NCBI GenBank assembly: GCA_030065855.1
Contig: JASJCT010000040.1
Span: 1-64,000 of the forward strand
Source: Myxococcota bacterium
Lineage (GTDB): Bacteria; Myxococcota_A; Polyangia; JAAYKL01
Length of the DNA: 64,000 bases
Direction of reading: 5' to 3'
The notes beneath the pieces were generated by a model. That model did no database searches and was not told the DNA's origin. It was given only the letters and a program-made list of their open reading frames with translations. Position numbers and translations under genes: made by a program. Positions 1 to 8,511 of the stretch are shown here, piece by piece (positions within the stretch are counted from its first letter, which is position 1; each line of letters opens with the position of its first letter).

Positions 1-49
1 AACCTCCCGATTCCGGGTATTGGACAGCACAATTGTTAGGAGGGGGTAA

Positions 50-994
50 CCTAGACCAAGAAAACGACCTCAAACGACGGGAAAATCAGCAACCACGCGA
101 CGGGTCAGGACAGATCCGAGCTGTTTTGGACAGTAGTGATTCCGGCCAGACGAGCAGGTCCGCCAGATTATCGGTGCATCCGCAGGCAGGGCGTTGGAGA
201 AGTATCCTGTAAAATTGTTCGCGTTAGATTTCAATATCAACCACAAGCAAGACCTCATCGCGCCTATCTCTGATGCCCCCGAACACATCCAGGCCTTTGC
301 CAGGTTCCATCAGATGTTCAACTCGTTGGTCGCCAGGGGTATCAATAAGTACTACGGCCGGGAAGGGGCGCTCTTTTCCTCTAGAAATCGGTCGACCGAG
401 GCGGTAGATGATATAAGCTTGGAGCAGCAGCTGTTTTATGCGGTGACCAATGTGTCAAAAGACGGTCTTGTCGATGGGGTGGCCCATTGGAAGGGATTCT
501 CCTCCTACAAGCAACTCGCCACTGGTGAAGTAGAGAAATTCTCTTACATCGACTGGACGGCCTGGCACAAGGCCGGAGGGCTGAAGAACGGTAAGAAGCC
601 GGAAGCATTTATGAAAACGGTGCGGGTGAAGCTCAGTCCGCTACCTGGATGGGAGCACATGCCCGAGCACAAACGCCAGGCTTATTTTCGACGAGAAGTC
701 CGAAAGCTCGAGGCGCAGTATAGAGAGCAACGGGAGCGGGAAGGTCGGTCGGCCATGGGGCCCCGCAGATTGGATAAGGTTGATCCCAGGGACAACCCCA
801 AGGAGCCCTTTATACGGACGCGAAAACCCATTTGTCACGCAGCGACCAAAGCAGCAGCAGAAGCCTACCGGGAAGCCCTTCGCAATTTTCTAGATCAATA
901 CTGGTACGCATCAGATATGTGGCAGCGGGGTGTCCGAGACGTCGAGTTTCCGCGAGGCTCGTATAAGCCGCCGGACATCCGCGCTGCTGCATAG
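50..994 (+). pseudogene. Decayed REP-associated tyrosine transposase (RAYT, IS200/Y1-like)
   Basis: The frame from 140 to 994 reads as the body of a RAYT-type Y1 transposase of the large delta-proteobacterial/myxobacterial kind: an RPDEQVRQIIG segment, an INKYYGREG segment, an NVSKDGLVDG segment, and the long C-terminal extension (HAATKAAAEAYREA, VEFPRGS). In-frame sequence continues upstream to 50, but two consecutive stop codons (TAG 134-136, TGA 137-139) interrupt it and no good start codon or ribosome site is visible; the nearest usable codon is TTG at 194. The place where the family has its HUH metal-binding pair reads INHKQD, so the second histidine is gone. I read it as an inactive remnant. 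The stretch after it is full of repeats and REP-like palindromes, the usual company of RAYT genes. Confidence 0.7.
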
Positions 995-1182
995 CAGTAC
1001 AAACAGCGTATCCAGCCACCAAACCTGCTCACTCACAGGACCGGTGCGGCCAAAATCCAAGAACAACAAACGTAATGATCTGGATTTCCACATTTTGCTG
1101 TCGATTTTTCTGAAATTCATTGCCAACGTCTAAGATCGGCATCCCGATTCTGAGAGCAAAGCGTATCATTCGGCAATTCTGG

Positions 1183-1326
1183 CCAATTTCCGAACATGAG
1201 AAAAAGTATCTCACAGGCTCGTATTGGGGGCCAATTTCCGAACATGAGAAAAAGTATCTCACAGGCTCGTATTGGGGGCTCGTATTGGGGCTCGTATTGG
1301 GGTATCTCACAGGCTCGTATTGGGGT
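1183..1326. repeat. 48-bp tandem repeat with nested 12-bp repeats
   Basis: A 48-bp unit beginning CCAATTTCCGAACATGAG occurs at 1183-1230 and again from 1231. Its final 12 bp (CTCGTATTGGGG) is then repeated on its own, and part of the unit (TATCTCACAGG plus the 12-mer) returns once more up to about 1326. Each full unit holds a small TGAGA...TCTCA hairpin. Short reading frames cross the repeat in several frames on both strands, which is what a repeat gives by chance. There are no spacers of the CRISPR kind. Confidence 0.85.
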
Positions 1327-1439
1327 CACGCGGGAATGCCGCTCTGTGGGCACCCTGCGCCTGTCCGATGTGTTCGAAGCAGTGGCAGACATCATCCGAA
1401 GCTCTTGCTATTGTTAATCAGAATGGGTTCCCAATAGTT

Positions 1440-1640
1440 TGAAGGTCGAAAACCCCGCCGTAGGCTTGGCGAAGGCGGGCGACGTCATCAAATTGGTCGT
1501 GTCCGCCTTCGCCAAGCCTACGGCGGGATGTTCAATCTTCGAAGTCTAAGGCGAGATGTTCAATTTGAAACTCCAAAACCCCGCCTTAGCTCGACCGAGC
1601 AGATGCGTAGGCGGGCGAGATGTTCAATTTTGATTAGCCT
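1440..1640. repeat. REP/BIME-like palindromic repeats
   Basis: Arms at 1454-1478 and 1503-1527 are a perfect 25-bp inverted repeat (begins CCCGCCGTAGGC) around a 24-nt spacer, and the similarity continues imperfectly into both flanks. A second, weaker hairpin follows: CCCGCCT at 1580-1586 against AGGCGGG at 1609-1615, with a nested GCTCG/CGAGC stem. The tail ATGTTCAAT follows the palindromes three times (near 1528, 1557 and 1620). The position just downstream of the RAYT remnant fits a REP-type element that the transposase once acted on. The whole 995-1708 stretch holds no convincing gene. Confidence 0.75.
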
Positions 1641-1708
1641 ATCTATAACCCATTGGAATTATTCAATTTAGACATTCAACACACTCGACAATAGCGCAGA
1701 AAATAGTC

Positions 1709-1737
1709 TTGACATTGGTCGAGTATTACCGTATTTG
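1709..1737 (+). promoter_or_regulatory. Candidate sigma70-type promoter for the acyltransferase gene
   Basis: A perfect TTGACA (1709-1714) is followed after 17 nt by TATTTG (1732-1737), about 65 nt before the acyltransferase start. The -35 element is strong but the -10 is poor, so this is a sequence match only. Confidence 0.4.
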
Positions 1738-1802
1738 CAAAAAAAGGTCTGATTTATGGATTATTTCGTGTGATTTAGGTCTAGCGCGGAAGTAAGAGTA
1801 AC

Positions 1803-2474
1803 ATGCGACAACTGATCAAAGAAACCGTTAAAAAGTCGCTGATCAAGGTCGGAACCCAATTCACAAAGACATTTCCCGATAGCGATTTTTCCAAGAAATA
1901 CTCACGACAACTATACATGGCGCAATTATATAGAGACAATAGAGCTGAGTGGAACGTAGAACACGCACGGGATAGAGGTGTAACGGTTGGCGAGAACTGC
2001 CGCTTTTTTTCTTGCAACTTTTTCTCAGAACCCTATCTCATTGAAATCGGCAATCATGTGCTGATTTCGGGAAATGTAACATTTTTTACCCACGATGGCA
2101 GTGTGTTGATCTTTCACGAAGACAAGAAGAACGTGTTTGGGCATTATGGAAAGATAAAGATCAACGATAATTGTTTTATTGGCTTCGGATCAACAATAAT
2201 GCCGAACGTCGAGATCGGCAAAAATTGCGTCATTGCTCCCAAATCTCTCGTCGCTAAGAGTTTCCCCGACAACTGTTATATCATGGGGAGCCCAGCTGAG
2301 AAAGTCTCAAGCATTGATGACTACAAGGAGACAAAGCTGAAAAGCCCACTGACGCTGATTCATGAAAAATATCCCTATCCAAATGATTATGATATTTCCA
2401 AGGATGAAAAGAAATCCTTTATTATAGAAAAGGTCGGACAGGTACCCATTACACCGCCAATATCCCGAAAATAG
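1803..2474 (+). CDS. Left-handed beta-helix (hexapeptide) O-acyltransferase
   Basis: A 223-aa protein of the CysE/LacA/NodL hexapeptide acyltransferase superfamily, which moves an acetyl or other acyl group from a CoA donor to a sugar or amino-acid hydroxyl in the cytoplasm. Imperfect hexapeptide turns run from about residue 58 to 160 (VTVGENCRF, IEIGNHVLI, IKINDNCFIG, VEIGKNCVI), with the likely catalytic histidine H97 in a THDG loop and the usual IMGSPAEKV end of the coil. The C-terminal 50 residues are not a known domain to me. It is the first of three same-strand genes followed by a methyltransferase and an SGNH hydrolase, so a surface-polysaccharide tailoring role is likely but inferred. 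A weak GGAAG precedes the ATG. Confidence 0.88.
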   Translation: MRQLIKETVKKSLIKVGTQFTKTFPDSDFSKKYSRQLYMAQLYRDNRAEWNVEHARDRGVTVGENCRFFSCNFFSEPYLIEIGNHVLISGNVTFFTHDGSVLIFHEDKKNVFGHYGKIKINDNCFIGFGSTIMPNVEIGKNCVIAPKSLVAKSFPDNCYIMGSPAEKVSSIDDYKETKLKSPLTLIHEKYPYPNDYDISKDEKKSFIIEKVGQVPITPPISRK

Positions 2475-2530
2475 CGTACGAGAGTTGTCTTTTGTCTAAG
2501 GCTCTATTTCCCAGTTACAAGGAGTAGCCA

Positions 2531-3442
2531 GTGATACAACGGCTGTTGAAAAGGGTTGTACAGCATCGATATGTCAAAAGATATCTCCTTGAACCCCACT
2601 ATTTCTGTGCCCAGAAACACGGTGATGTCAACGTCGATTATTTGTCTTTTCTACTCAAAAATATGTACCGCGGGTACTATCTGCCCAATTTGGAAAAGTG
2701 CTGCGACAAGGATTCAGTCTTTAGCGTAGCAAACGAAACCGACTACTTGGAGAGATGGCTCGAGGTGCTCCGTGTGGGGTCCACAGAGTATGTGCACTTG
2801 ATTCTCGATGCTACCAACTTGGCCCTTCCCGGTCATCAATCCGAGCAACAGATCCGGCGATACTACGAGCTGAATCAAAATTTGTTTATTATTAGATACT
2901 TGCAATACCCGATGGTGTACCCGGACTATCTATACGACGTATCGCGGCAATACGTTGCAGTAGATTCAGTTCTATCTGAGATTCGATATTGTGAGCTTGG
3001 GCCAGGTATTCCCCATGGCTTGTTTTACCTGATATTTAAAAGAGGTCGTGCAGCAGTCCAGAAAATTAAATCCATTGAAATAATCGATTACGACCTTTTG
3101 TACAGAGATATCACCCTGTCCCTATTACAACATCTGTTACCTGAAGCCACTATCATCGCCAAAACAAGCGCCGCCATCGATCCGCCAAACCTGGAAACAG
3201 AGCCCAATTTCTTTTGCGGAAAAGACGTGTTTGAGCACCTCCATCAGCCAGAAAAATTCTTGTCTGCAATTTTGGCAACAATGGCAAAGGAATCATACCT
3301 AGCCTTGGATATTGAAGATCACGCATCAGATGCATACCAGCATTTGTCTTCAAAGATGTCCAATCTGCAGGCGTTGGTTAAAAAGAATGGCTATGTCCTA
3401 GAAAAACAGTTGCCCATGGTTAAACTCTACTATCGTTGTTAG
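2531..3442 (+). CDS. SAM-dependent class I methyltransferase-like protein
   Basis: A 303-aa soluble protein starting at GTG, chosen because AAGGAG lies 7 nt upstream. The ELGPG sequence at residues 155-159 matches motif I (SAM-binding glycine loop) of Rossmann-fold methyltransferases. A later CGKDVFEHLHQPEKFL segment followed by ALDIEDH resembles the motif IV to post-IV part of the Methyltransf_23 group. The N-terminal 150 residues are rich in Tyr and Leu and look like a helical cap. The substrate is unknown. It lies between an acyltransferase and an SGNH hydrolase, which suggests glycan or lipid modification. Confidence 0.7.
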   Translation: MIQRLLKRVVQHRYVKRYLLEPHYFCAQKHGDVNVDYLSFLLKNMYRGYYLPNLEKCCDKDSVFSVANETDYLERWLEVLRVGSTEYVHLILDATNLALPGHQSEQQIRRYYELNQNLFIIRYLQYPMVYPDYLYDVSRQYVAVDSVLSEIRYCELGPGIPHGLFYLIFKRGRAAVQKIKSIEIIDYDLLYRDITLSLLQHLLPEATIIAKTSAAIDPPNLETEPNFFCGKDVFEHLHQPEKFLSAILATMAKESYLALDIEDHASDAYQHLSSKMSNLQALVKKNGYVLEKQLPMVKLYYRC

Positions 3443-3480
3443 GCGAACCTAGCTTTTGCCGACTATCAAGGAGGCGTGCG

Positions 3481-4437
3481 ATGAAAAAAATAGTTCTCGT
3501 TGGGGTCATTGCTGCCGTCCTCGGCACAGTGACCTTGGCTGTCATTCCCCATGGTGATGGGCGATTCGACGAGAAACTGGAACCGAACAACACGGAGACG
3601 ATTGACATGAGTGAGTATGCTACTACTGCACCTTCTACAGCGCTGGATTTTCTGTTCATTCATCACTCCTGTGGTGGGCAGATGATGGCTGATGTGGGGG
3701 GTGAACAGGGAAGTCAGTGTATTTTTCGGACGCACGAGAACGGCGGCGGACTTCGTACACTATTGCAACAGAATAACTACGTCGTACATGAGGCATCCTA
3801 TGGTAGTGAGATAGGTGAGCTGACAGATATATTCCATTGGCCTGAAAAATTTAAAACGAAAATGAACCGAGTCCTAACCTGTGATCAACAAGACCGTTTC
3901 TACGAGGACGGTCGTCGTAACGACATCGTCGCCTTTAAATCATGTTTCCCCAATAATCGGTTTGTCGGGGAGGGGGTTGCGCCGGGCAATCCCACAGGAC
4001 CGGAGCTCACCGTTTGGAATGCCAAGGCTGCATACAACCAGTTACTTCCTGAATTTGCCAAACACCCCAGCGTGCTGTTTGTGGCAGTAACCGCACCGCC
4101 CGTAGCAAATTATTTCGAGCCCGATTCTCTGCTGAAGGCCATTGCACGAAAGGTACTTGGAAAACCGAGACATGAGAGCGGTCCTTACGCCAGGGCATTC
4201 AACAACTGGCTCAAGGATAAAAACGGATGGCTTAAAGAATACAAAGAGCGCAACGTGATTGTTTTCGACTACTACGATGTGCTCACTGATCGCGGTCGTA
4301 CCAACTACGCCGCGTACCCCACGGGAAATGGAGCCGACAGCCACCCCAGCGCCGAGGGCAATCAGAAAGCCGCCGCTGCATTTGTGCCGCTGTTAAATCA
4401 AGCGGTCAGAAGAGCCGGGCTCGTCAAAACTGAATAA
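3481..4437 (+). CDS. Exported SGNH/GDSL-like hydrolase
   Basis: A 318-aa protein with an N-terminal signal or anchor (MKKIVLVGVIAAVLGTV). The ATG at 3481 is chosen because AAGGAGG sits 6 nt before it. FLFIHHSCGG places a candidate nucleophile at S63, and the C-terminal DSHPSAEGN (D286, H288) matches block V of SGNH hydrolases, so it is probably an esterase, perhaps a deacetylase of a cell-surface glycan, working outside the cytoplasm. It follows the methyltransferase by 38 nt on the same strand. An acetyltransferase plus a possible deacetylase in one cluster is suggestive, but the substrate cannot be read from the sequence. Confidence 0.78.
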   Translation: MKKIVLVGVIAAVLGTVTLAVIPHGDGRFDEKLEPNNTETIDMSEYATTAPSTALDFLFIHHSCGGQMMADVGGEQGSQCIFRTHENGGGLRTLLQQNNYVVHEASYGSEIGELTDIFHWPEKFKTKMNRVLTCDQQDRFYEDGRRNDIVAFKSCFPNNRFVGEGVAPGNPTGPELTVWNAKAAYNQLLPEFAKHPSVLFVAVTAPPVANYFEPDSLLKAIARKVLGKPRHESGPYARAFNNWLKDKNGWLKEYKERNVIVFDYYDVLTDRGRTNYAAYPTGNGADSHPSAEGNQKAAAAFVPLLNQAVRRAGLVKTE

Positions 4438-4445
4438 GGTACAGC

Positions 4446-6974
4446 TTACTTCCCAATTTTTTCCAGATCCCTGAGCATATCGGCTTTGTAGCGGTTGAAC
4501 GTCTCGCCGTCAGACATGACCATGTCTAGTTGGCGCGTGTGAACCAGGAGGTATCCAACCACCTCGAGGGCCTGTGACATCCGGGTTTGATCGTATCCGC
4601 CGAGTTGTGCGTCCACCATGTCCTTGCGCTGATCCGCGCGGAACCCATGTACGTCCAGAATCTCAGCAATGAGTCGGGCGCGCTGGATCTGCCGTTCCTG
4701 GTTTGCACCGCCCCCGCCAAATCGAAAGCTGATGAAGTTTTCCAAGGGGCGGTCGCCCACGATGGTTTCCACGGTGGCGTAGTGATACCCAAACCTGGAT
4801 TGCAGGCTGCAGTAGTTCTTGGCGATCATAAAGTGGCTGCCAGCTGAATAATCAGACGGGGCCGTGCTGTTTAAGTTGGTATCCATGGTCGATTCAGCCA
4901 CCACTTGAAAAAAACCGCGCGCGTCTACTGGCGGGGGCCCGCTCCAGGCAAGGGATTTCATCCCGCGCCATATGGCGAGCATGGGAATCGATACGATCTC
5001 ATCTATCTTGACAAAATAGGGATCGGTTGCGTCCTTACTCAGGCCGTCATCCAGATCGATGATCCAAAATTGGGTGGCCACGTCCGTAAACAACCGCCGG
5101 CTGGCCACTTGCGGAAAATGGTGTTCAACCCCAAAGTGAAACATCTCATAGACGGCCTTTTCATGGCAGAACCGGGTGATGTCGTGCAAGGTCTCGCAGT
5201 GCTCCGGGGTAAAGTTCTCTTCTTCTGGATCGATCAGCCGAAGCGGCAGCACGAACTTGGCAATCTCCTTCAATGTTCGGTGTACCGGGCTGTTGTGTAC
5301 AATGGGCTGCGGTTTCGGCGACTGGTTTAGCAACGCTTCGATGCGCCCTTGGTATATTTTCCGTGCATCTGCATCCACGGTGATGGTCTGATCAGGTGTG
5401 AACTGGTCAGTAGCGCTGTTCACGTTAAACAGGGCTGGCACGCCAAACTCCCGAGCCAAATTGGCCAAGTGGCAGGCCACGCTGCCCTGCTCGGTAATCA
5501 CCGCGGCAGCGCGATCGAGCAGGGTGGCCCAGAACGGTAAGGGTTGGGCCGTGATCAATACCGCGCCAGGCGGAAATTTGGCAGCATCCTCCCTTTGGGT
5601 GGCGATAAATACAGGCCCTGCACCCACTCCTCGACTGGCAGTCGTGCCGCCCGAGGCAAGGGGGGGCACGGTGTCGGGTGAGGCTTCGGGATCAGGTGAT
5701 GAAGGGGCTTCCAGGGTCTGACGCAGGGGCCGGCTCTGCAACATAATCAATGCGTTATCCCGGTCAATGACCCATTCGATGTCCTGAGGACCTCCAAAGT
5801 GGGACTCGATCGACCCGGCCTGGTCTGCCAGCAGTCGCAATGCCTCTTGGCTCGGTTTCGAACCATTGGGCGCATCACCCGGCTTTATGGAAACGGCCGA
5901 GGGCTCGGTTTTGGATACGATGAAGGCATCAGCTGCGGCGCTGCCGTCCACTACCTGCTGGGGTAGCCCGGCCACTGCGTATATGAAAACCGCGTCATTG
6001 GCACTGTCCAGCGGGCTTGCTGTATAAACCACCCCGCCAAAGCTAGCGTCGATCATGGGCATGCACCCCACACACATGTCCACATCGTCATCCCGGATCC
6101 CATAGTGCAACCGGTAAGCCATGGCCTGGGTGCTGTACTTGCTGGCCACCACAGTCTTATAGGCCATCAGGAGATCAGTTGCTGGTACGTCTAGAACCGA
6201 CCGGTATTGCCCGGCAAAGGACATGTCGTGGCTGTCTTCACCCACTGCGCTGCTGCGCATCGCCACTTTGGCATCGTTGCCCATCTTGGCCATTAACTGC
6301 TGATAATGGGTCATGATCGCCTGCTCGAGCTCAGCCGGCAGATCCGCAGCGAGGATCAGCGCTTCGATTTTGGCGCTAAGATCAGCACCTCCTTCTTGGT
6401 CCACGGCCTCTTGCAACTGAATGATCCGGTTTATCTCCTGATCGATCCCGGTTTGCTCTACAAAGCAGCGATATCCCTTGGCAGTAATTGCAAATCCAGG
6501 GGGGATGGTTATCCCGGGGATGGTGCCGAGCTCGCCCAAGGCAGCCATTTTGCCGCCGACCTGCTCGGCTATAGTTACATTCACCTGGTCCAACGGCATC
6601 ACCAGGGGCACATCGGCGAGATCAGTGCGGCGGTCTAGGCGCGATGCAATGTTGGTCTGGATGGTTTTCAGCTGCTCGTACAACGCGTCGTATTTTTTTG
6701 GTGCAATGGTATCGAGGTGCTTGATGATTTGAAACACAGCAGCGGCCAAGCGGGTGGTTCTGGACCGAACAAACGCCATACTGGTCGGGTGCCCGGCATC
6801 GATCATTTCCTCGATTTCTGTCATCAGACCGAGCGCGTTTTGATTCGCGGCCAATAGGCGCTGAAAGCTATGGTACCGTCGCTTAAAGCTCTCCTGCAAG
6901 GTAGCGAGCGCTTCACCATTGGCGGATTTATCCGTATCCTTGGTCGATAAGAGTTGTTTTAGCCAACTGAACAT
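4446..6974 (-). CDS. PEP/pyruvate-binding (PEP-synthase-like) protein lacking the TIM barrel
   Basis: An 842-aa soluble protein. Residues 20-115 form a helical N-terminal region. About 145-430 match the PPDK/PEP-synthase ATP-grasp domain (GGKMAALGEL, PPGFAITAKGY, VAMRSSAVGEDS, DIEWVIDRDNALIMLQSRPL). About 455-560 match the swivelling phosphohistidine domain, with the catalytic histidine in SVACHLANLARE. The C-terminal 250 residues do not resemble the PEP/pyruvate-binding TIM barrel of PpsA or PpdK, so a full PEP synthase reaction is unlikely; phosphotransfer between ATP and a histidine is what remains visible. It is the last gene of a run holding three receiver proteins, two kinase-like proteins and an anion transporter, 18 nt after a receiver gene, so a signalling or metabolic-sensing role is inferred. 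Confidence 0.88.
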   Translation of the reverse strand: MFSWLKQLLSTKDTDKSANGEALATLQESFKRRYHSFQRLLAANQNALGLMTEIEEMIDAGHPTSMAFVRSRTTRLAAAVFQIIKHLDTIAPKKYDALYEQLKTIQTNIASRLDRRTDLADVPLVMPLDQVNVTIAEQVGGKMAALGELGTIPGITIPPGFAITAKGYRCFVEQTGIDQEINRIIQLQEAVDQEGGADLSAKIEALILAADLPAELEQAIMTHYQQLMAKMGNDAKVAMRSSAVGEDSHDMSFAGQYRSVLDVPATDLLMAYKTVVASKYSTQAMAYRLHYGIRDDDVDMCVGCMPMIDASFGGVVYTASPLDSANDAVFIYAVAGLPQQVVDGSAAADAFIVSKTEPSAVSIKPGDAPNGSKPSQEALRLLADQAGSIESHFGGPQDIEWVIDRDNALIMLQSRPLRQTLEAPSSPDPEASPDTVPPLASGGTTASRGVGAGPVFIATQREDAAKFPPGAVLITAQPLPFWATLLDRAAAVITEQGSVACHLANLAREFGVPALFNVNSATDQFTPDQTITVDADARKIYQGRIEALLNQSPKPQPIVHNSPVHRTLKEIAKFVLPLRLIDPEEENFTPEHCETLHDITRFCHEKAVYEMFHFGVEHHFPQVASRRLFTDVATQFWIIDLDDGLSKDATDPYFVKIDEIVSIPMLAIWRGMKSLAWSGPPPVDARGFFQVVAESTMDTNLNSTAPSDYSAGSHFMIAKNYCSLQSRFGYHYATVETIVGDRPLENFISFRFGGGGANQERQIQRARLIAEILDVHGFRADQRKDMVDAQLGGYDQTRMSQALEVVGYLLVHTRQLDMVMSDGETFNRYKADMLRDLEKIGK

Positions 6975-6992
6975 CCATTCACATCGCCGGCA

Positions 6993-7361
6993 TTACACCG
7001 CTTGGTGTGCGTCTTCTATCTTATATATCAATTCATCAATATTCACCGGTTTGACGAGATAATCATACGCACCCAGCTCCATTCCTTTAATGGCGGTCTG
7101 CATCTCGGCGTGTCCAGATAACAAGAGCACAGAGACCTTTGGATAGTGTTTTTTAATCTCGACCAGCACATCCAGACCGCCCATACCCGGCATCATCACG
7201 TCCAAGACAACGACATCTACAGGTCGTTTTTCAAGTGCGGCAAGGGCAGACTCGCCACTATCGGCAGTGGCCACATCCAAATTCCGCATGGTGAGGCGCT
7301 CGGCCAGGGCAGTGGCGTACTCCTGCTCGTCATCTACGATCAAGACACGGATTGATGGCAT
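6993..7361 (-). CDS. Receiver-only response regulator
   Basis: A 122-aa CheY-like protein made of a single receiver domain: acidic pair D10-D11, phospho-acceptor D54 (VVVLDVMMPG), switch S82 and K104 (YLVKPVNI). There is no output domain, so it must act by protein contact or as a phosphate relay. AGGAGGG lies 4 nt before the ATG. It is 18 nt upstream of the PEP-binding protein gene and downstream of the kinase-like gene. It is one of four similar single-domain receivers in this cluster. Confidence 0.95.
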   Translation of the reverse strand: MPSIRVLIVDDEQEYATALAERLTMRNLDVATADSGESALAALEKRPVDVVVLDVMMPGMGGLDVLVEIKKHYPKVSVLLLSGHAEMQTAIKGMELGAYDYLVKPVNIDELIYKIEDAHQAV

Positions 7362-7429
7362 GGATCCCTCCTGAATGCGTGCCCACTTAAGGCATCTTCC
7401 GGCTTACGTTAACTTGCGTTGACCCGGCT

Positions 7430-8122
7430 TCATCCCGTCAATGCGCCTGTTGGATGCAGCTGTTTTGGTAGTCTCAGCGAGATCGACCACGGCCCATCTG
7501 GACCGATTGTGCTCTGGATATCTCCTCCGCGCAGACGGGCGATGCGATCGATGGTTTCAAACGCTTTTGCCGAAGATTCAACTCCCTTACCCACATGGTC
7601 ACTGGTGATATCGAAGCAAATCCATTCGTCCTCCTCGGTGCAGCAAATGTTCAATTTGCTGCCCTCGCTGGCTGCGTTCAAAGCCAGCCAGACCAGGCGG
7701 AAGAGCGCGTGTAGTAGATCAAACCGCTGTGCGGTTATTGAAATCCGCTTATCTGGAGGAAAGATCTCCATCTCTACTTTTCGCAGGCGGGCCAATCGAT
7801 CCGTCAAATCTGTCAATTCGCTCAATACCGGCTCGATATCCATAGGCTGGGGCCCTTCTTCTCCTGCGTGGGAGTACCGATTGAGCAGCTTGGCAATGCG
7901 CTTGCCCCGCTCGATTTGGACATCCATGCGCTCGGTAATGCTGCGCAGCTTGTCTACTCCAACGCCGTCAGCAGGGTCGCCAAACGTCGCTAGATCCTCG
8001 GTCAGGCCGTTGAGCTCGGCAATCGTGGCCAAAACATTATTGATCTCGTGGGACAGATTGGCACCGATCATCCCGCTAAAAAGCAGCTGGTCTCGGAGCA
8101 CGCCCTTGATAGCGTCGGTCAT
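7430..8122 (-). CDS. Histidine-kinase-like protein with degenerate ATP-binding domain (Hpt-like)
   Basis: A 230-aa soluble protein without membrane segments. GANLSHEINNVLATI near residues 21-35 is a HisKA-type H-box with the phospho-accepting histidine. The C-terminal half keeps the shape of a GHKL ATPase (LALNAASEG as an N-box remnant, GGDIQSTIG before the last strands), but the DxGxG and GxGxGL nucleotide-lid motifs are absent. It may therefore dimerise and pass phosphate rather than use ATP itself, a role known for degenerate kinase-like phosphotransferases such as ChpT; the assignment here is by inference. Its ATG overlaps the stop of the receiver gene upstream (ATGA, 8119-8122), so the two are translationally coupled. 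Confidence 0.8.
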   Translation of the reverse strand: MTDAIKGVLRDQLLFSGMIGANLSHEINNVLATIAELNGLTEDLATFGDPADGVGVDKLRSITERMDVQIERGKRIAKLLNRYSHAGEEGPQPMDIEPVLSELTDLTDRLARLRKVEMEIFPPDKRISITAQRFDLLHALFRLVWLALNAASEGSKLNICCTEEDEWICFDITSDHVGKGVESSAKAFETIDRIARLRGGDIQSTIGPDGPWSISLRLPKQLHPTGALTG

Positions 8123-8487
8123 GAATCGCCTCTCTGGTTGCTCGCCTGCTTTAAAATTCCGATCAGGTCTTCTATATTCACCGGCTTCATCAAGTAATCC
8201 AAAGCGCCCAGCCGAATACCCTCGTCGGCATCGTCGCGAGATCCGTGGCCGGTTAGCAGGATCACCTTTTGCTTTGGATTGATATCCCGGATTTTCCTTA
8301 GCACCTGAAGTCCGCTCATCTCTGGCATCTTGACGTCTAGCAAGACCACATCGAACGGCTGATTCGCAATCGCCTCAACAGCCTCGCGACCTGTGGAGAA
8401 GCCCTGGGCCTCGATACCCCGGATTGCCAGCCGCTCCACCATGGTTTCGACCAACGCCATTTCATCGTCTACAATGAGGATTCGCAT
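8119..8487 (-). CDS. Receiver-only response regulator
   Basis: A 122-aa single receiver domain starting MRILIVDDE: acidic pair D7-D8, phospho-acceptor D51 (VVLLDVKMPE), switch T79, K101 (YLMKPVNI). A TTG at 8502 in the same frame would add five residues; the ATG at 8487 is preferred because the receiver fold begins there, although GGAG is only 2 nt before it. It is coupled by a 4-nt overlap to the kinase-like gene that follows and lies 24 nt after the membrane kinase gene, so it is the likely first receiver of that kinase. Confidence 0.93.
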   Translation of the reverse strand: MRILIVDDEMALVETMVERLAIRGIEAQGFSTGREAVEAIANQPFDVVLLDVKMPEMSGLQVLRKIRDINPKQKVILLTGHGSRDDADEGIRLGALDYLMKPVNIEDLIGILKQASNQRGDS

Positions 8488-8511
8488 GACTCCAGTCCCC
8501 AATCAGGAAGC

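Noticed and set aside
1183-1326. Possible CRISPR array
   Set aside because: Units are directly abutting with no unique spacers, and no cas genes are in the window.
1029-1437. Overlapping short frames on both strands
   Set aside because: They are translations of the 48-bp and 12-bp repeats; open in several frames at once, so not evidence of coding.
7419-8282. 287-codon frame on the plus strand
   Set aside because: Fully antisense to the kinase-like and receiver genes, which have clear motifs.
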